From Gloeobacter violaceus PCC 7421 (lineage in GTDB: Bacteria; Cyanobacteriota; Cyanobacteriia; Gloeobacterales; Gloeobacteraceae), in contig NC_005125.1 in the NCBI RefSeq assembly GCF_000011385.1, forward strand, positions 2,232,001 through 2,296,000: DNA of 64,000 bases. Reading direction: 5' to 3'. Position numbers and translations under genes: made by a program. Shown here one piece after another: positions 1-8,368 of this stretch. The notes under the pieces are model-generated. The model worked only from the letters and a program-made list of their open reading frames with translations, was not told the origin of the DNA and did not search any database. Positions within the stretch are counted from its first letter, which is position 1, and each line of letters starts with the position of its first letter.

Positions 1-1
1 G

Positions 2-310
2 AAAGAAGGCGAAGTTTTCTGGCCCCTCTACCGGGAATACCAGGCAGAGGTTACCAAACTCAACGACCGGTTCATTCCGATTCTCGATACGGTCTTTGAG
101 AACAAACCCCTCGGCGAACCAAAAGCCCAACAGCTTATCGACGAGGTTCTTCAAATCCGCGAAGACGAGCTCAAGCTTAAAAAAACCTACGTCCAGAAGT
201 TTCGGACCGTATTGCCTGCTCCCATCGTCGTCAGGTATTTTCAGCTGGAAGACAAACTGGATGCCGTCGATCGATTTGATCTAGCCGGTACCATTCCGCT
301 TGTAAAATAG
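2..310 (+). CDS. C-terminal part of an unrecognised helical protein (5' end outside window)
   Basis: An open frame enters from the left edge and ends at a TAG at 308-310, giving 102 residues. The sequence is charged and mostly helical (many E, K, L, Q) and contains a stretch of the type LIDEVLQIREDELKLKKTYV. I see no catalytic motif. The pattern of a long helix ending in a hydrophobic tail resembles periplasmic Spy/CpxP-like or hypothetical exported proteins, but I cannot assign a family. The N-terminus and any signal peptide lie outside the window. Confidence 0.6.
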   Translation, partial: KEGEVFWPLYREYQAEVTKLNDRFIPILDTVFENKPLGEPKAQQLIDEVLQIREDELKLKKTYVQKFRTVLPAPIVVRYFQLEDKLDAVDRFDLAGTIPLVK

Positions 311-392
311 ACCTCTTGCATAAAGCTTCGCGTCCTTGGCAAAATTGGCCGAGCGCGAGACGCGGCCATGCATGGCTGACTGGGCGAAGCGG

Positions 393-752
393 TCGACCTT
401 CGCCGCCGATTGTCAGTCTAGATATTTTCCATTTCTAGAGCAAAGCGGTTTCGATGCAGTGCACTGGTCCTGCATCGGTGACCCAAAAGCAGAAGATCGC
501 GCCTTGGTGTTGTAGGCGAAGGCCAATGGGTACCTCGTTTTCACCCACGATTTAGATTTTGGAGCAGTGTTGGCTGCTACTCGCGCAGATGGCCCCAGCG
601 CCATGCAAGTACGCTCACAGGACACCCTACCGGGCACCATGGCAAACGTCGTCGCCAGCGCTCTGCATCAGTTTCAAACTGAATTGGAGGTAGGAGCCCT
701 TGTTGTTGTAGATAGGGGTCGTTCGAGAGTGCGTGTACTTCCAATCAGTTGA
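393..752 (+). pseudogene. Broken DUF5615 (PIN-like) toxin-type gene
   Basis: One frame from about 393 to the TGA at 750-752 reads like a DUF5615 PIN-like protein. It has an N-terminal piece (FPFLEQSGFDAVHW), then the conserved THDLDFGAVLA segment, then a C-terminal VVVDRGRSRVRVLPI. A TAG at 513-515 interrupts the frame between the two halves. No start codon with the expected N-terminal beta strand (of the type MKFLxDxxL) is present. The 3' end overlaps the end of chpX by 8 bases. DUF5615 proteins are usually toxin partners of a small antitoxin; no antitoxin is visible upstream. I read this as a decayed toxin gene. Confidence 0.6.
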
Positions 753-1872
753 ACGCCGGCAGCCGAGAATGCATTAGCCGGTCCATCCAGTTTTCAAGAT
801 AGGCGCGGTTGGCCCGCTGCTGATCAGGTCCGTCGGTATCGATTGGGTAGGGGGCAAGACCCAGCATGGCGGCGGTGGTGACACAGAACATCGATTTTTG
901 GAAGCTCACGCAGATTTGCACCCGCATGTCTTCTTCGCCGCGCAGGCTGCCCAGGTAATACTCGCGCAGGTACTTGGGCAGGTGCTGCTTCATGTCCTGC
1001 ATCAACAGCGTCGGCGGAATGCCCGAGCCGCCGATGGGAAGCGGATCGGCGTAGAGCGCGCCGTAGTTGAAATCGGCCTGATTTTCGGAAATTTGGCCCG
1101 CCTGGGCGTTGTAGGAGACCGTGCCCATAAACGGAAACGAGCGGAAGAAAACCGCTTCGACGTAGGGCACCGCGGCGTCCATCAAAAAGTGCAGTCCGGC
1201 CTCGGCCGGAATCAGTTCGTAGTGCTCGCCGCGAATATCGACCGCGTAGGTAAGGGGCAGATTCGCCGCCTCCACCAGACCGTCTTTGATGTGGGCCACC
1301 ACGTCGGGAATCGAGCGGATCTCACCCCGGTCGTAGCGGTCGGAAAGGATCAGAAACATCGGGCTCATCACCCGCCAGAACTGCCCCAGCACGCTGTAGT
1401 AACAGCTCTGGCGCGCCCACTCCGGCAGGAAATCCGGGAATATGCGGTGCAACAGCCCGGCGGCCGGGTTGAACTTGATCTTGGCGCGGATCGCCCGCTC
1501 GGCCCGCTCGGCAAAGGCGGGGCTGTCCAGGTAGGCGTCGAGTTTGGCGGCCCCGTGCCAGAGCATCGCCTTCATGCAGTACTCAGAAAATTCGTAATTA
1601 ATTCGCTGGTGGGCCCAGTGATCGAGCAGCTTCGGCAGGCTCACCTTGCCGTTGAAATACTTGAAAAACGGAAAGAAGACCAGAAACTGGCGATCGGCGA
1701 TGTAGAGCAGGTTGCGCCAGTAGGCGTCGAGCACCACGCCGTAGCTTTTGAGGACACCGACCACCTCCATCAGGTTGTCGGAACCGTCGGGCAGGAGCGC
1801 CCCGCCCGCCTCCATCCGCAAGATCACCTTGCCGAGGGGATGGGAAGAGCCTTTCTGGTCGTACATCACCAC
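745..1872 (-). CDS. chpX: CO2 hydration protein ChpX/CupB of the NDH-1 CO2-uptake complex
   Basis: A 375-codon gene whose product matches the ChpX/ChpY (CupB/CupA) family, the peripheral subunit that converts CO2 to bicarbonate on specialised NDH-1 complexes. Recognisable family segments are PLGKVILRMEAGGALLPD near the N-terminus and NLLYIADRQFLVFFPFFKYF. It is the last gene of ndhF4-ndhD4-chpX. By family rules the partner ndhD4/ndhF4 set goes with the constitutive low-affinity form (CupB). The start is GTG at 1872, 8 bases after the AAGGAG site that overlaps the ndhD4 stop; an ATG two codons downstream (1866) is the alternative. The 12-base gap to ndhD4 supports one transcript. The CupA/CupB choice is inferred from context. 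Confidence 0.88.
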   Translation of the reverse strand: MVMYDQKGSSHPLGKVILRMEAGGALLPDGSDNLMEVVGVLKSYGVVLDAYWRNLLYIADRQFLVFFPFFKYFNGKVSLPKLLDHWAHQRINYEFSEYCMKAMLWHGAAKLDAYLDSPAFAERAERAIRAKIKFNPAAGLLHRIFPDFLPEWARQSCYYSVLGQFWRVMSPMFLILSDRYDRGEIRSIPDVVAHIKDGLVEAANLPLTYAVDIRGEHYELIPAEAGLHFLMDAAVPYVEAVFFRSFPFMGTVSYNAQAGQISENQADFNYGALYADPLPIGGSGIPPTLLMQDMKQHLPKYLREYYLGSLRGEEDMRVQICVSFQKSMFCVTTAAMLGLAPYPIDTDGPDQQRANRAYLENWMDRLMHSRLPAFN

Positions 1873-1884
1873 GGACGGTTCTCC

Positions 1885-3417
1885 TTAGGGGGTAGGGGCG
1901 CGGCGCACCGCGACGGTGTGGGTGCGCTCGGCTTTAGCGGGCAGCGCGTCCGCCAGGGCGGGCCGCTCGGCGACGAGGGCGGCGGTGGTCGCTTCACTCC
2001 AGCGGACCAGCCACTGCGGTTGCAGGCCCAAAAAGACGACCAGCAGGGCGATGGCCAGACCCGGCAGTCGCTCCGACCAGCGCACCTGCGGCAGGTTGGC
2101 AAACTGGGCCGGCAGACGGCCAAAAAAGGCGCGGTTGATCAAGATCAGCAGGTAGACCGCCGTGAGGCCGGTCCCGAGGATGCACAGCAAGGTCTGCACC
2201 GGGAAAACCGCGTAGCTCGCCCGGAAGATGATGAATTCGGCCACGAAGCCCACCATGCTCGGGATGCCCGCGGAGGCCATCACGGCCAAGATCATCAGGC
2301 TGCCGACAAAGGGCAATCCGCGCTCCGGGGCCAGCAGACCGCACAACACGTCGATGTCGCGGGTGCCGGTTTTTTTGTAGACCACCCCCACCAGCAAAAA
2401 CAACAGCCCCGAGATGAGGCCGTGGCTCACCATCTGGGCGACCGCCCCCAGCAAACTCAAAGGCGTTGCGGCGGCGGCGGCGAGCAGAATATAGCCCATG
2501 TGCCCGATCGAACTGTAGGCCACCATTTTCTTCATGTCCTTCTGGGCGATGGCCGTCAGACAGCCGTAAAGGACGCTCACCACCGCCCAACCGGCAAGCC
2601 AGGGCGCTGCGACACTCCAGGCCTCGGGGAAAAAGCCCAGGCCAAAACGCAACAAGCCGTAGGTTCCGAGCTTGAGGAGCACCCCCGCCAGCAGCAGCGA
2701 CACCGGGGTGCTCGCCTCGACGTGGGCGTCCGGCAGCCAGGTGTGAAAAGGCACGAGCGGAATCTTGATGCCAAAAGCGACGAGCACCGCCCCCAACAGC
2801 AGAAACTGGGTGGCCAGGGGCAGATTGTGGGCAGCCAGCACTTCGTAGGAATAATTGGCGATGCCCGCCAGACCCGCCAGGCCGAAGAACGCCACCAAAA
2901 CCATGATCCCCGAGATGGCGGTATAGAGCAAAAACTTGGTGGCGGCGTAGTTGCGCCGGGGTCCACCCCAGATGGCTATCAGCAAATAGAGCGGAATCAG
3001 TTCCAGTTCGTAGAACAAGAAAAACAACAGTGCGTTCTGGGTGGCGAAAGCCCCCACCACCCCGCCGCACAAAAGCAGCAAAAGCGCATAGTAGAGGCGC
3101 GGGCGCTGGACGTTCTCGTCGCTGCTGAAGATCGCTATCCAGACCAAAAAGGCATTCAGCAGCAACAGCGGCAGCGACAACCCGTCGATGCCCAGTTCGT
3201 AGGACAGACCCAGCGAGGTCATCCAGGGGACAAATTCGCGAAATTGCAGCCCGCCGTCGGCCGGATTGTACTGGAAGGCAAGGACCGCCGAGAGCACCAA
3301 CCCTAAAGACGCCACCAACAGAGCAATCCGGCGCGGCCAGACAGCCGATACGCCGGCGGGCCAGCAACCGACCACCGCCGCTCCCAGGATAGGCAACCAG
3401 ACCAGCAAACTGAGCAT
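1885..3417 (-). CDS. ndhD4: NAD(P)H-quinone oxidoreductase subunit 4 (NdhD4 type)
   Basis: A multi-pass membrane protein of about 510 residues, a MrpD/NuoM-like proton-pumping subunit of NDH-1. Conserved elements seen are FYELELIPLYLLI, the proton-channel region with IPLVPFHTWLPDAHVEA, and KLGTYGLLRF. It lies between ndhF4 and chpX with 6- to 20-base gaps, which assigns it to the CO2-uptake form of the complex rather than the respiratory NdhD1. The start is ambiguous: ATG at 3417 has GGAG 12 bases upstream, while GTG at 3426 lies only 3 bases from it. I chose 3417 because it places the first transmembrane helix (LSLLVWLPILGAAVVG) at the N-terminus. Confidence 0.93.
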   Translation of the reverse strand: MLSLLVWLPILGAAVVGCWPAGVSAVWPRRIALLVASLGLVLSAVLAFQYNPADGGLQFREFVPWMTSLGLSYELGIDGLSLPLLLLNAFLVWIAIFSSDENVQRPRLYYALLLLLCGGVVGAFATQNALLFFLFYELELIPLYLLIAIWGGPRRNYAATKFLLYTAISGIMVLVAFFGLAGLAGIANYSYEVLAAHNLPLATQFLLLGAVLVAFGIKIPLVPFHTWLPDAHVEASTPVSLLLAGVLLKLGTYGLLRFGLGFFPEAWSVAAPWLAGWAVVSVLYGCLTAIAQKDMKKMVAYSSIGHMGYILLAAAAATPLSLLGAVAQMVSHGLISGLLFLLVGVVYKKTGTRDIDVLCGLLAPERGLPFVGSLMILAVMASAGIPSMVGFVAEFIIFRASYAVFPVQTLLCILGTGLTAVYLLILINRAFFGRLPAQFANLPQVRWSERLPGLAIALLVVFLGLQPQWLVRWSEATTAALVAERPALADALPAKAERTHTVAVRRAPTP

Positions 3418-3432
3418 CGCCGCCACCCGCTC

Positions 3433-5289
3433 CTAGCGCAACAAAGTCGTCAGTTGATAAGCGCACACCACGATCACCCCGAGCAGGATCGTGAGCAAAT
3501 AGGCCTGGGCCTGTCCCGGCGCACTGCGTTTGAGTCCTTCGCCCCCGGCAATCGTAGCCACCCCGATCATGTTGACCACGCCGTCGACCAGGTGGCGATC
3601 GAACTTGGACATCAAACTCGAAGCCCCGGCCACCCAGACGACAATGGTCCGGCGGTAGAACTGCTCGATATAAAGATCGTAGGCCAGAAAATCGTGGGCC
3701 ACCCGCCAGGTCTGAATAAAGGAAGCATGCACCCAGGCGGTCGGGAGCTTTTCGTGGGTGATCCACCAGCCCACCAGGCAGCCCGCCAGGCTGGAAGCCA
3801 TCAGCGAACCGCCGAACACCCAGGTGGGCACCGGTCCTTCCACCGAAGTCAAAAGTCCCAACTGGAGCAGAATCACCGGCGAGAGGATGTTGATGATCGA
3901 AAGCGACAACATCGGCACCGACATCGGCCAGGCGATTTCGGGAGCGCGCCGGGTCTTGGCCTGTCGAGGCCCCAGGAAGACCCGGCAGTAAACGCGGGTG
4001 AGATTGAGAGCGGTGAGCCCGTTGACCAGCAGCAACACCCCGACCGCCCAGGGAGCCCAGGTCCAAAGCCGCTCGCTCGCGTAGATCGAAGCCCAAAAAG
4101 TGCCCAGAGGCAGCAGCGACACCGAAGCGGCCCCTCCGACCACAAAGGCGGTGGTAGTGGCCGGCAGGCGCGACCACAACCCGCCCATCTCGGTGACATC
4201 CTGGGTGCTGGTAATCAAGATCACCGCCCCGACACTCATAAACAGCAACGCCTTGGCGACGGCGTGGGTCAGCAGCAGCAGCAGCGCCACTTCGTTTTGC
4301 TCGAGGCCCACGGCGACAAACACCAAGCCCAGGTAGGCACTTGTCGAATGGGAGAGAGCACGCTTGATGTCGATCTGTGCCAGGGCTACACAGGAGGCGC
4401 CGACCGCCGTCACTGTGCCCACCACCAGCAAGGCTCCCAGTACCCAGGGCGAAAGCGCCAGAACCGGCTGCATCTTGATGAGCACGTAGGCTCCACAGGC
4501 CACTACCAGCGAGTTGCGCATGATCGAGGCGGGGTTGGGTCCTTCCATCGCCTCGTCGAGCCAGAAGTGCAACGGGATCTGGGCACACTTGCCGATTGGA
4601 CCGGCAATCAGGGCCAGTCCCAGGAGTGTGGCGCTCAAGGGGGGCAAATCGGCCGTCTCAGCCCAGAGCGCCAGGTCTTGAAAATTGAGGCTGGGGGCGA
4701 GATTGGCCAGGACCACCACCCCCATCAACAGCAACAGATCCCCCACCCGCTTGGTCAGGAAGGCGTCGCGCGCCGCGGTCACCACCAGCGGCTGGGCGTA
4801 CCAGAAGCCCACCAGCAGATAAGTCGAAAGGGTGAGCATCTCCAGCAGCGCGTAGCTCAACAGCAAGTTGTTGCTCATCGCCAGGCCGCAGATCGCTCCT
4901 TCAAAAAAGCCCAACAGCGCGAAGAAGCGCGCCAGCGCCCAGTCCTTTTCCATGTAACCCAGGGCATAGATCTGGGCGCACAAACTCAAAAACGTAATGA
5001 CCACCACCGCGCCAATCGTGACCGGCGAGACCTCCAATTCGAGGGCCAGACGCATTCCCTGTGTTTCAAGCCAGGTGTATTCCAGCTGCAGCGGCAGTCG
5101 CCCCCAGACGGCGGGCAGCAACGTCAGGCCATGCACTAGGGCCAGCACCGCCATCAAAATGTTGAAGTAAGCCGCCGGCCGCGGTCCGCCGCTACGCACC
5201 CCGACCGTCGCCCAGGGCAGGGTCAACACCGCGCCGATCAGCCCATAGAAGGGTATCCACCAGCTTGTGAAAAGGAGCGATTCGGTCAT
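3433..5289 (-). CDS. ndhF4: NAD(P)H-quinone oxidoreductase subunit 5 (NdhF4 type)
   Basis: A 618-residue polytopic membrane protein of the NuoL/NdhF antiporter-like family and first gene of the ndhF4-ndhD4-chpX operon. Family marks include LLSYALLEMLTLSTYLLVGFW, PLHFWLDEAMEGPNPAS (proton-channel region) and the long C-terminal helical segment after about residue 430. An in-frame ATG lies 15 codons further upstream, but ATG at 5289 is preferred because GGAGAAG sits 8 bases upstream and the first helix then begins at once. Together with NdhD4 and ChpX it forms the distal membrane arm that couples CO2 hydration to electron transport. With no thylakoids in Gloeobacter, the complex would sit in the cytoplasmic membrane (inference from organism guess). 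Confidence 0.92.
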   Translation of the reverse strand: MTESLLFTSWWIPFYGLIGAVLTLPWATVGVRSGGPRPAAYFNILMAVLALVHGLTLLPAVWGRLPLQLEYTWLETQGMRLALELEVSPVTIGAVVVITFLSLCAQIYALGYMEKDWALARFFALLGFFEGAICGLAMSNNLLLSYALLEMLTLSTYLLVGFWYAQPLVVTAARDAFLTKRVGDLLLLMGVVVLANLAPSLNFQDLALWAETADLPPLSATLLGLALIAGPIGKCAQIPLHFWLDEAMEGPNPASIMRNSLVVACGAYVLIKMQPVLALSPWVLGALLVVGTVTAVGASCVALAQIDIKRALSHSTSAYLGLVFVAVGLEQNEVALLLLLTHAVAKALLFMSVGAVILITSTQDVTEMGGLWSRLPATTTAFVVGGAASVSLLPLGTFWASIYASERLWTWAPWAVGVLLLVNGLTALNLTRVYCRVFLGPRQAKTRRAPEIAWPMSVPMLSLSIINILSPVILLQLGLLTSVEGPVPTWVFGGSLMASSLAGCLVGWWITHEKLPTAWVHASFIQTWRVAHDFLAYDLYIEQFYRRTIVVWVAGASSLMSKFDRHLVDGVVNMIGVATIAGGEGLKRSAPGQAQAYLLTILLGVIVVCAYQLTTLLR

Positions 5290-5573
5290 CGACAGATCTT
5301 CTCCAGGGGCGCTGAGCAAAAACCGGTCCTGCACCCGTGGAACAGAGACAAGCCTACCCAGCTACTTTACGATTTCTTAAGCATTATACTTTGGTTTATC
5401 AAAATTTTAATCTCGTCACCGGATTTGTCACATTCGGAAGCATCGCGCCCCAGCGGCGCGCGAAGACCTATGGCACGGCAGGATCCCGTTGCGCGAACCC
5501 CGGACAAAGCACTAATAATTATGCCTGCAATTACAGAAAATTCCGGTCGTGTTGCGCTGCCGGTCAGAAAAAT

Positions 5574-5792
5574 TTACGCGCCCGGAAAACGGTGTTTGAA
5601 TGCAGAGGAGGAATTTTTCAGCAACCAGTTTGCCGCCGGCTCATCCCCTTCGTGCCAGGCCAGCCGTTCGATGCACGAGAGCAACACATCGGCCACCCGC
5701 TCGCCGCTCATGCGCTGCTGCAGTTGCATGAGGATGTCGGTTGCCCGCTCGACGTCGCGTTCGCGGATAGCGCACTTCAGGTCTGTCTGCAT
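5574..5792 (-). CDS. Small unknown protein, 72 aa
   Basis: A 72-residue frame starting MQTDLKCAIRERDVERATD. It is predicted mostly helical and has no membrane segment. I do not recognise a family. Support for translation comes from CTGGAGC seven bases before the ATG at 5792 and from codon use similar to the flanking genes. It lies between the divergent ndhF4 operon and the DUF6671 gene, inside the carbon-uptake island. Its role is unknown. It could be a helical-repeat-like adaptor, but that is only a guess from composition. Confidence 0.55.
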   Translation of the reverse strand: MQTDLKCAIRERDVERATDILMQLQQRMSGERVADVLLSCIERLAWHEGDEPAANWLLKNSSSAFKHRFPGA

Positions 5793-5945
5793 CGGGCCGC
5801 TCCAGCTTCGGTCCTACTTCACTAACATGGCCCAGGGTCTGCCCAGCCCGGTTTTTTGGGCTTCTTCACCGCCACTTAGTATTCTTCTAAATTCGACAAC
5901 TTCGTTTGCAAATTCTAAAGAAACCACTCGCCTTTCTGTCGCAAG

Positions 5946-6812
5946 ATGCAACAAAACACCACCAGTTCCCATCCGCTGCTCGGCGGCCGCGCGGCGGTGC
6001 TTGCCACCATGCATCGCAAGGAGACGGCGATTGCCCCGGTGCTCGCCTCGGGCCTGGGGTTGCAGGTGCTTGTCCCGCCGGCGGATTTCGATAGCGACCG
6101 CTTCGGAACGTTTACCCGCGAAGCGCCCCGTCCCGGCGATCAGCTACAGACGGCCCGCGCCAAGGCCCGTGCCGGCATGGCCGCCACCGGACTGGCGGTG
6201 GGCATAGCAAGCGAAGGCAGTTTCGGCCCCCATCCGGGTCTGCCCTTTGTGCCTGCCAACCGCGAGATCGTCGTGCTCATCGACGACGAGCACCACCTGG
6301 AGGTGGCGGGCGAAGCGTTCTCGACCCAGACCAATTTTGCCGCCGGTGCCGTCCGCAGTCTGCCGGAGGCCCTCGCTTTTGCGCAGCGGGTTGGATTTCC
6401 CGAGCACGGGCTGATCGTGGGTACCGGCCTCCCCGAGGACACTCTTCTCAAAGGCGTCGTCGATCCGCAGCAGCTGAAGGAAGCGGTCGCCTTTGCCCTG
6501 GCCCGCTCGGGGCGGGTGCACCTTGAGACGGACATGCGCGCTTTGTACAATCCGACCCGCATGGGGGTGATCGCCCAGGCCGCCCGCAATCTAGTCGAAA
6601 AACTCCACCAATTTTGCCCCCGCTGCGGCCATCCGGGATACGGCATGATCGCACTTCGGCGCGGCTTGCCCTGCGCGCTGTGCGGCACGCCCACCGACTT
6701 GCCCCGCGCCGAAGTCCACGGTTGCTCGCGCTGCATATGGCAAGAGGTCGTGTCCAGGCCGGACGGCCTGCTCGCGGCGGATCCGGCCCAGTGTCCGCTG
6801 TGCAACCCTTAG
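5946..6812 (+). CDS. DUF6671 family protein with C-terminal zinc ribbons
   Basis: A 288-residue soluble protein. The N-terminal 200 residues contain LLGGRAAVLATMHRKE and LETDMRALYNPTRMGVI, the pattern of the DUF6671 family found in cyanobacteria and other bacteria. The last 70 residues hold four CxxC-type pairs (CPRCGHPGYG, CALCGTP, CSRC, CPLCNP), consistent with two zinc ribbons. The family function is not known to me. It ends exactly where the putative operator of the cmp operon begins, so it could be read into that operon or be independent. No strong ribosome binding site precedes the ATG at 5946. Confidence 0.8.
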   Translation: MQQNTTSSHPLLGGRAAVLATMHRKETAIAPVLASGLGLQVLVPPADFDSDRFGTFTREAPRPGDQLQTARAKARAGMAATGLAVGIASEGSFGPHPGLPFVPANREIVVLIDDEHHLEVAGEAFSTQTNFAAGAVRSLPEALAFAQRVGFPEHGLIVGTGLPEDTLLKGVVDPQQLKEAVAFALARSGRVHLETDMRALYNPTRMGVIAQAARNLVEKLHQFCPRCGHPGYGMIALRRGLPCALCGTPTDLPRAEVHGCSRCIWQEVVSRPDGLLAADPAQCPLCNP

Positions 6813-6866
6813 CATAGATTAATATCTATGATTTGTATTATGTAAATCGACTTTTCTCTATGCATA
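6813..6866 (+). promoter_or_regulatory. Putative operator of the cmp operon: four CATAG/CTATG half-sites
   Basis: Positions 6813-6830 form a perfect inverted repeat, arms CATAGAT and ATCTATG around TAAT. Positions 6857-6866 form a second perfect palindrome, CTATGCATAG. Both use the same CATAG half-site. They lie 115-170 bases upstream of cmpA, in the only non-coding gap before it. LysR-type regulators (CmpR, CcmR) control this operon in other cyanobacteria and bind AT-rich dyads, so a regulator site is plausible. Which protein binds is not shown by the sequence. Confidence 0.45.
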
Positions 6867-6981
6867 GTCTCGATTACGATTGCGGTCGTGGAGGTCAACG
6901 ATGCACTGCGGTTCGCTTTGGCGTCGCGGTGCACCTGGCTCCCGACTGGTATCGGCAGCGATTTGAAGAAGAGGACACACT

Positions 6982-8328
6982 ATGGCAGGTAAACCACTTG
7001 GCCAGAGGGGCGCCGGCGCCCAGGCCGCCGACTTTGAGCAATCTGCACGGTGGAAACCGACCAGACGCCAGTTTTTGCAGGTGAGCGGGGCCGCCTCGGC
7101 CGGTTTATTGCTGGTACCCGGGTACGCGGGGGCGGCGGACGCGCCTGAGGTGACGGCGGTTCGGATCGGCTTCGTAGGCCAGACGGACGCGTCGCCCATC
7201 ATCATCGCCAAGGTCAAAGGGTACTTCGAGAAGCACGGCCTCAAGGATGTTGAACTGATCAAGCAGCCTTCGTGGGGGGTGACCCGCGATAACCTTGAAC
7301 TCGGTTCCAGGGGCGGCGGACTCGATGTGGCGATGGTCCTGCGGCCGATGCCCTTTTTGATGGCCCTCGGGGTGAACACCAAGGGCAACAAAAAAATTCC
7401 CATATATGTGCCGTTGCAACTGAACGTCGACGGGCAGGGGATCACCGTGGCCAAGGTGTTCAACGCCGAGAATGTCCGCCTCGATGCCTCGGTGATGAAG
7501 CCCAAGATTGAAAAGGCCAAAGCCGAGGGCAAAAAGCTCAAGTTCGCCAGCACCTTCAAAGGCGGCACCAGCGATTTGATGCTGCGCTATTGGCTGGCTG
7601 CCGGCGGTATCGACCCGGACAACGACATCGATTGCCTGTACGTGCCGGGGCCGCAGCTGGTGGCGAGCATGAAGGTGGGCAATCTGGAGGGTTTCTGCGT
7701 GGGCGACCCCTGGCACGAGCGGGCGATCAGCGAAAAGATCGGCTATTCTGCGGTGATTTCTGGAGAACTCTGGAAGGACCATCCCGAAAAAGCCCTCGCC
7801 ATGCGCGCCGACTGGGCCGACAAGCACCCCAAAGCCGCCCGCGCCATCCTCAAAGGGATTATGGAAGCCCAGCAGTGGTGCGACGTGATGACCAACCGCG
7901 ACGAGTTGTGCACGATTCTCTCCTCGCGCGAGTACGCCAATGTGCCGGTGGCCAACATCAACAACCGCCTCAAAGGTTCCATCGAGTACGGCAACAACCG
8001 TCCGGTGGTGAGCAACAGTCCCTACGTGATGCGCTTCTGGCGCGAAAACGCCTCCTATCCCTACAAGAGCCACGATCTCTGGTTTATGACCGAGAATATC
8101 CGCTGGAACTTGCTGCCGGCTGCTACCGATGTCAAGGCGGTGGTGGGGGCGGTCAACCGCGCCGATCTGTGGCAGCAGGCCGCCAAAGAAGGGGGCATTG
8201 CCGCTGCGCAGGTTCCGAAGGTGGCCTCGCGGGGTGTGGAGGTGTTCTTCGACAAGACCCGCTTCGACCCGGCCAACACCACCGCCTATCTCAAAGCGCT
8301 CAAAATCAAGCGCGTCGCGCTCGCTTGA
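6982..8328 (+). CDS. cmpA: Bicarbonate-type ABC transporter solute-binding protein (CmpA/NrtA family)
   Basis: A 448-residue periplasmic binding protein of the CmpA/NrtA family. Family segments seen include VRIGFVGQTDASPIIIAKVKG, KFASTFKGGTSDLMLRYWLAAGG and GFCVGDPWHERAI. The N-terminus carries a twin-arginine signal (T27-R-R-Q-F-L) followed by a hydrophobic stretch ending AGA near residue 51. There is no lipobox cysteine, unlike the lipoprotein form known from other cyanobacteria. AGAAGAGG precedes the ATG. The binding protein alone cannot separate bicarbonate from nitrate. The neighbouring carbonic anhydrase and carboxysome operon favour bicarbonate, so the cmp name is an inference from context. 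Confidence 0.85.
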   Translation: MAGKPLGQRGAGAQAADFEQSARWKPTRRQFLQVSGAASAGLLLVPGYAGAADAPEVTAVRIGFVGQTDASPIIIAKVKGYFEKHGLKDVELIKQPSWGVTRDNLELGSRGGGLDVAMVLRPMPFLMALGVNTKGNKKIPIYVPLQLNVDGQGITVAKVFNAENVRLDASVMKPKIEKAKAEGKKLKFASTFKGGTSDLMLRYWLAAGGIDPDNDIDCLYVPGPQLVASMKVGNLEGFCVGDPWHERAISEKIGYSAVISGELWKDHPEKALAMRADWADKHPKAARAILKGIMEAQQWCDVMTNRDELCTILSSREYANVPVANINNRLKGSIEYGNNRPVVSNSPYVMRFWRENASYPYKSHDLWFMTENIRWNLLPAATDVKAVVGAVNRADLWQQAAKEGGIAAAQVPKVASRGVEVFFDKTRFDPANTTAYLKALKIKRVALA

Positions 8329-8368
8329 GCGCACCCCAGCCAACCCATAGCCATCCAGGAGAGACGAC

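Noticed and set aside
898-5139. Very long open frames opposite ndhD4/ndhF4 (up to about 800 codons) and an 864-codon frame on the same strand in another phase
   Set aside because: They mirror high-GC genes with clear membrane-protein families; their own translations are rich in H, Q, R and G without any domain.
5383-5388. TATAAT on the minus strand about 95 bases upstream of ndhF4
   Set aside because: No -35 element at a usable distance; too weak to list as a promoter.
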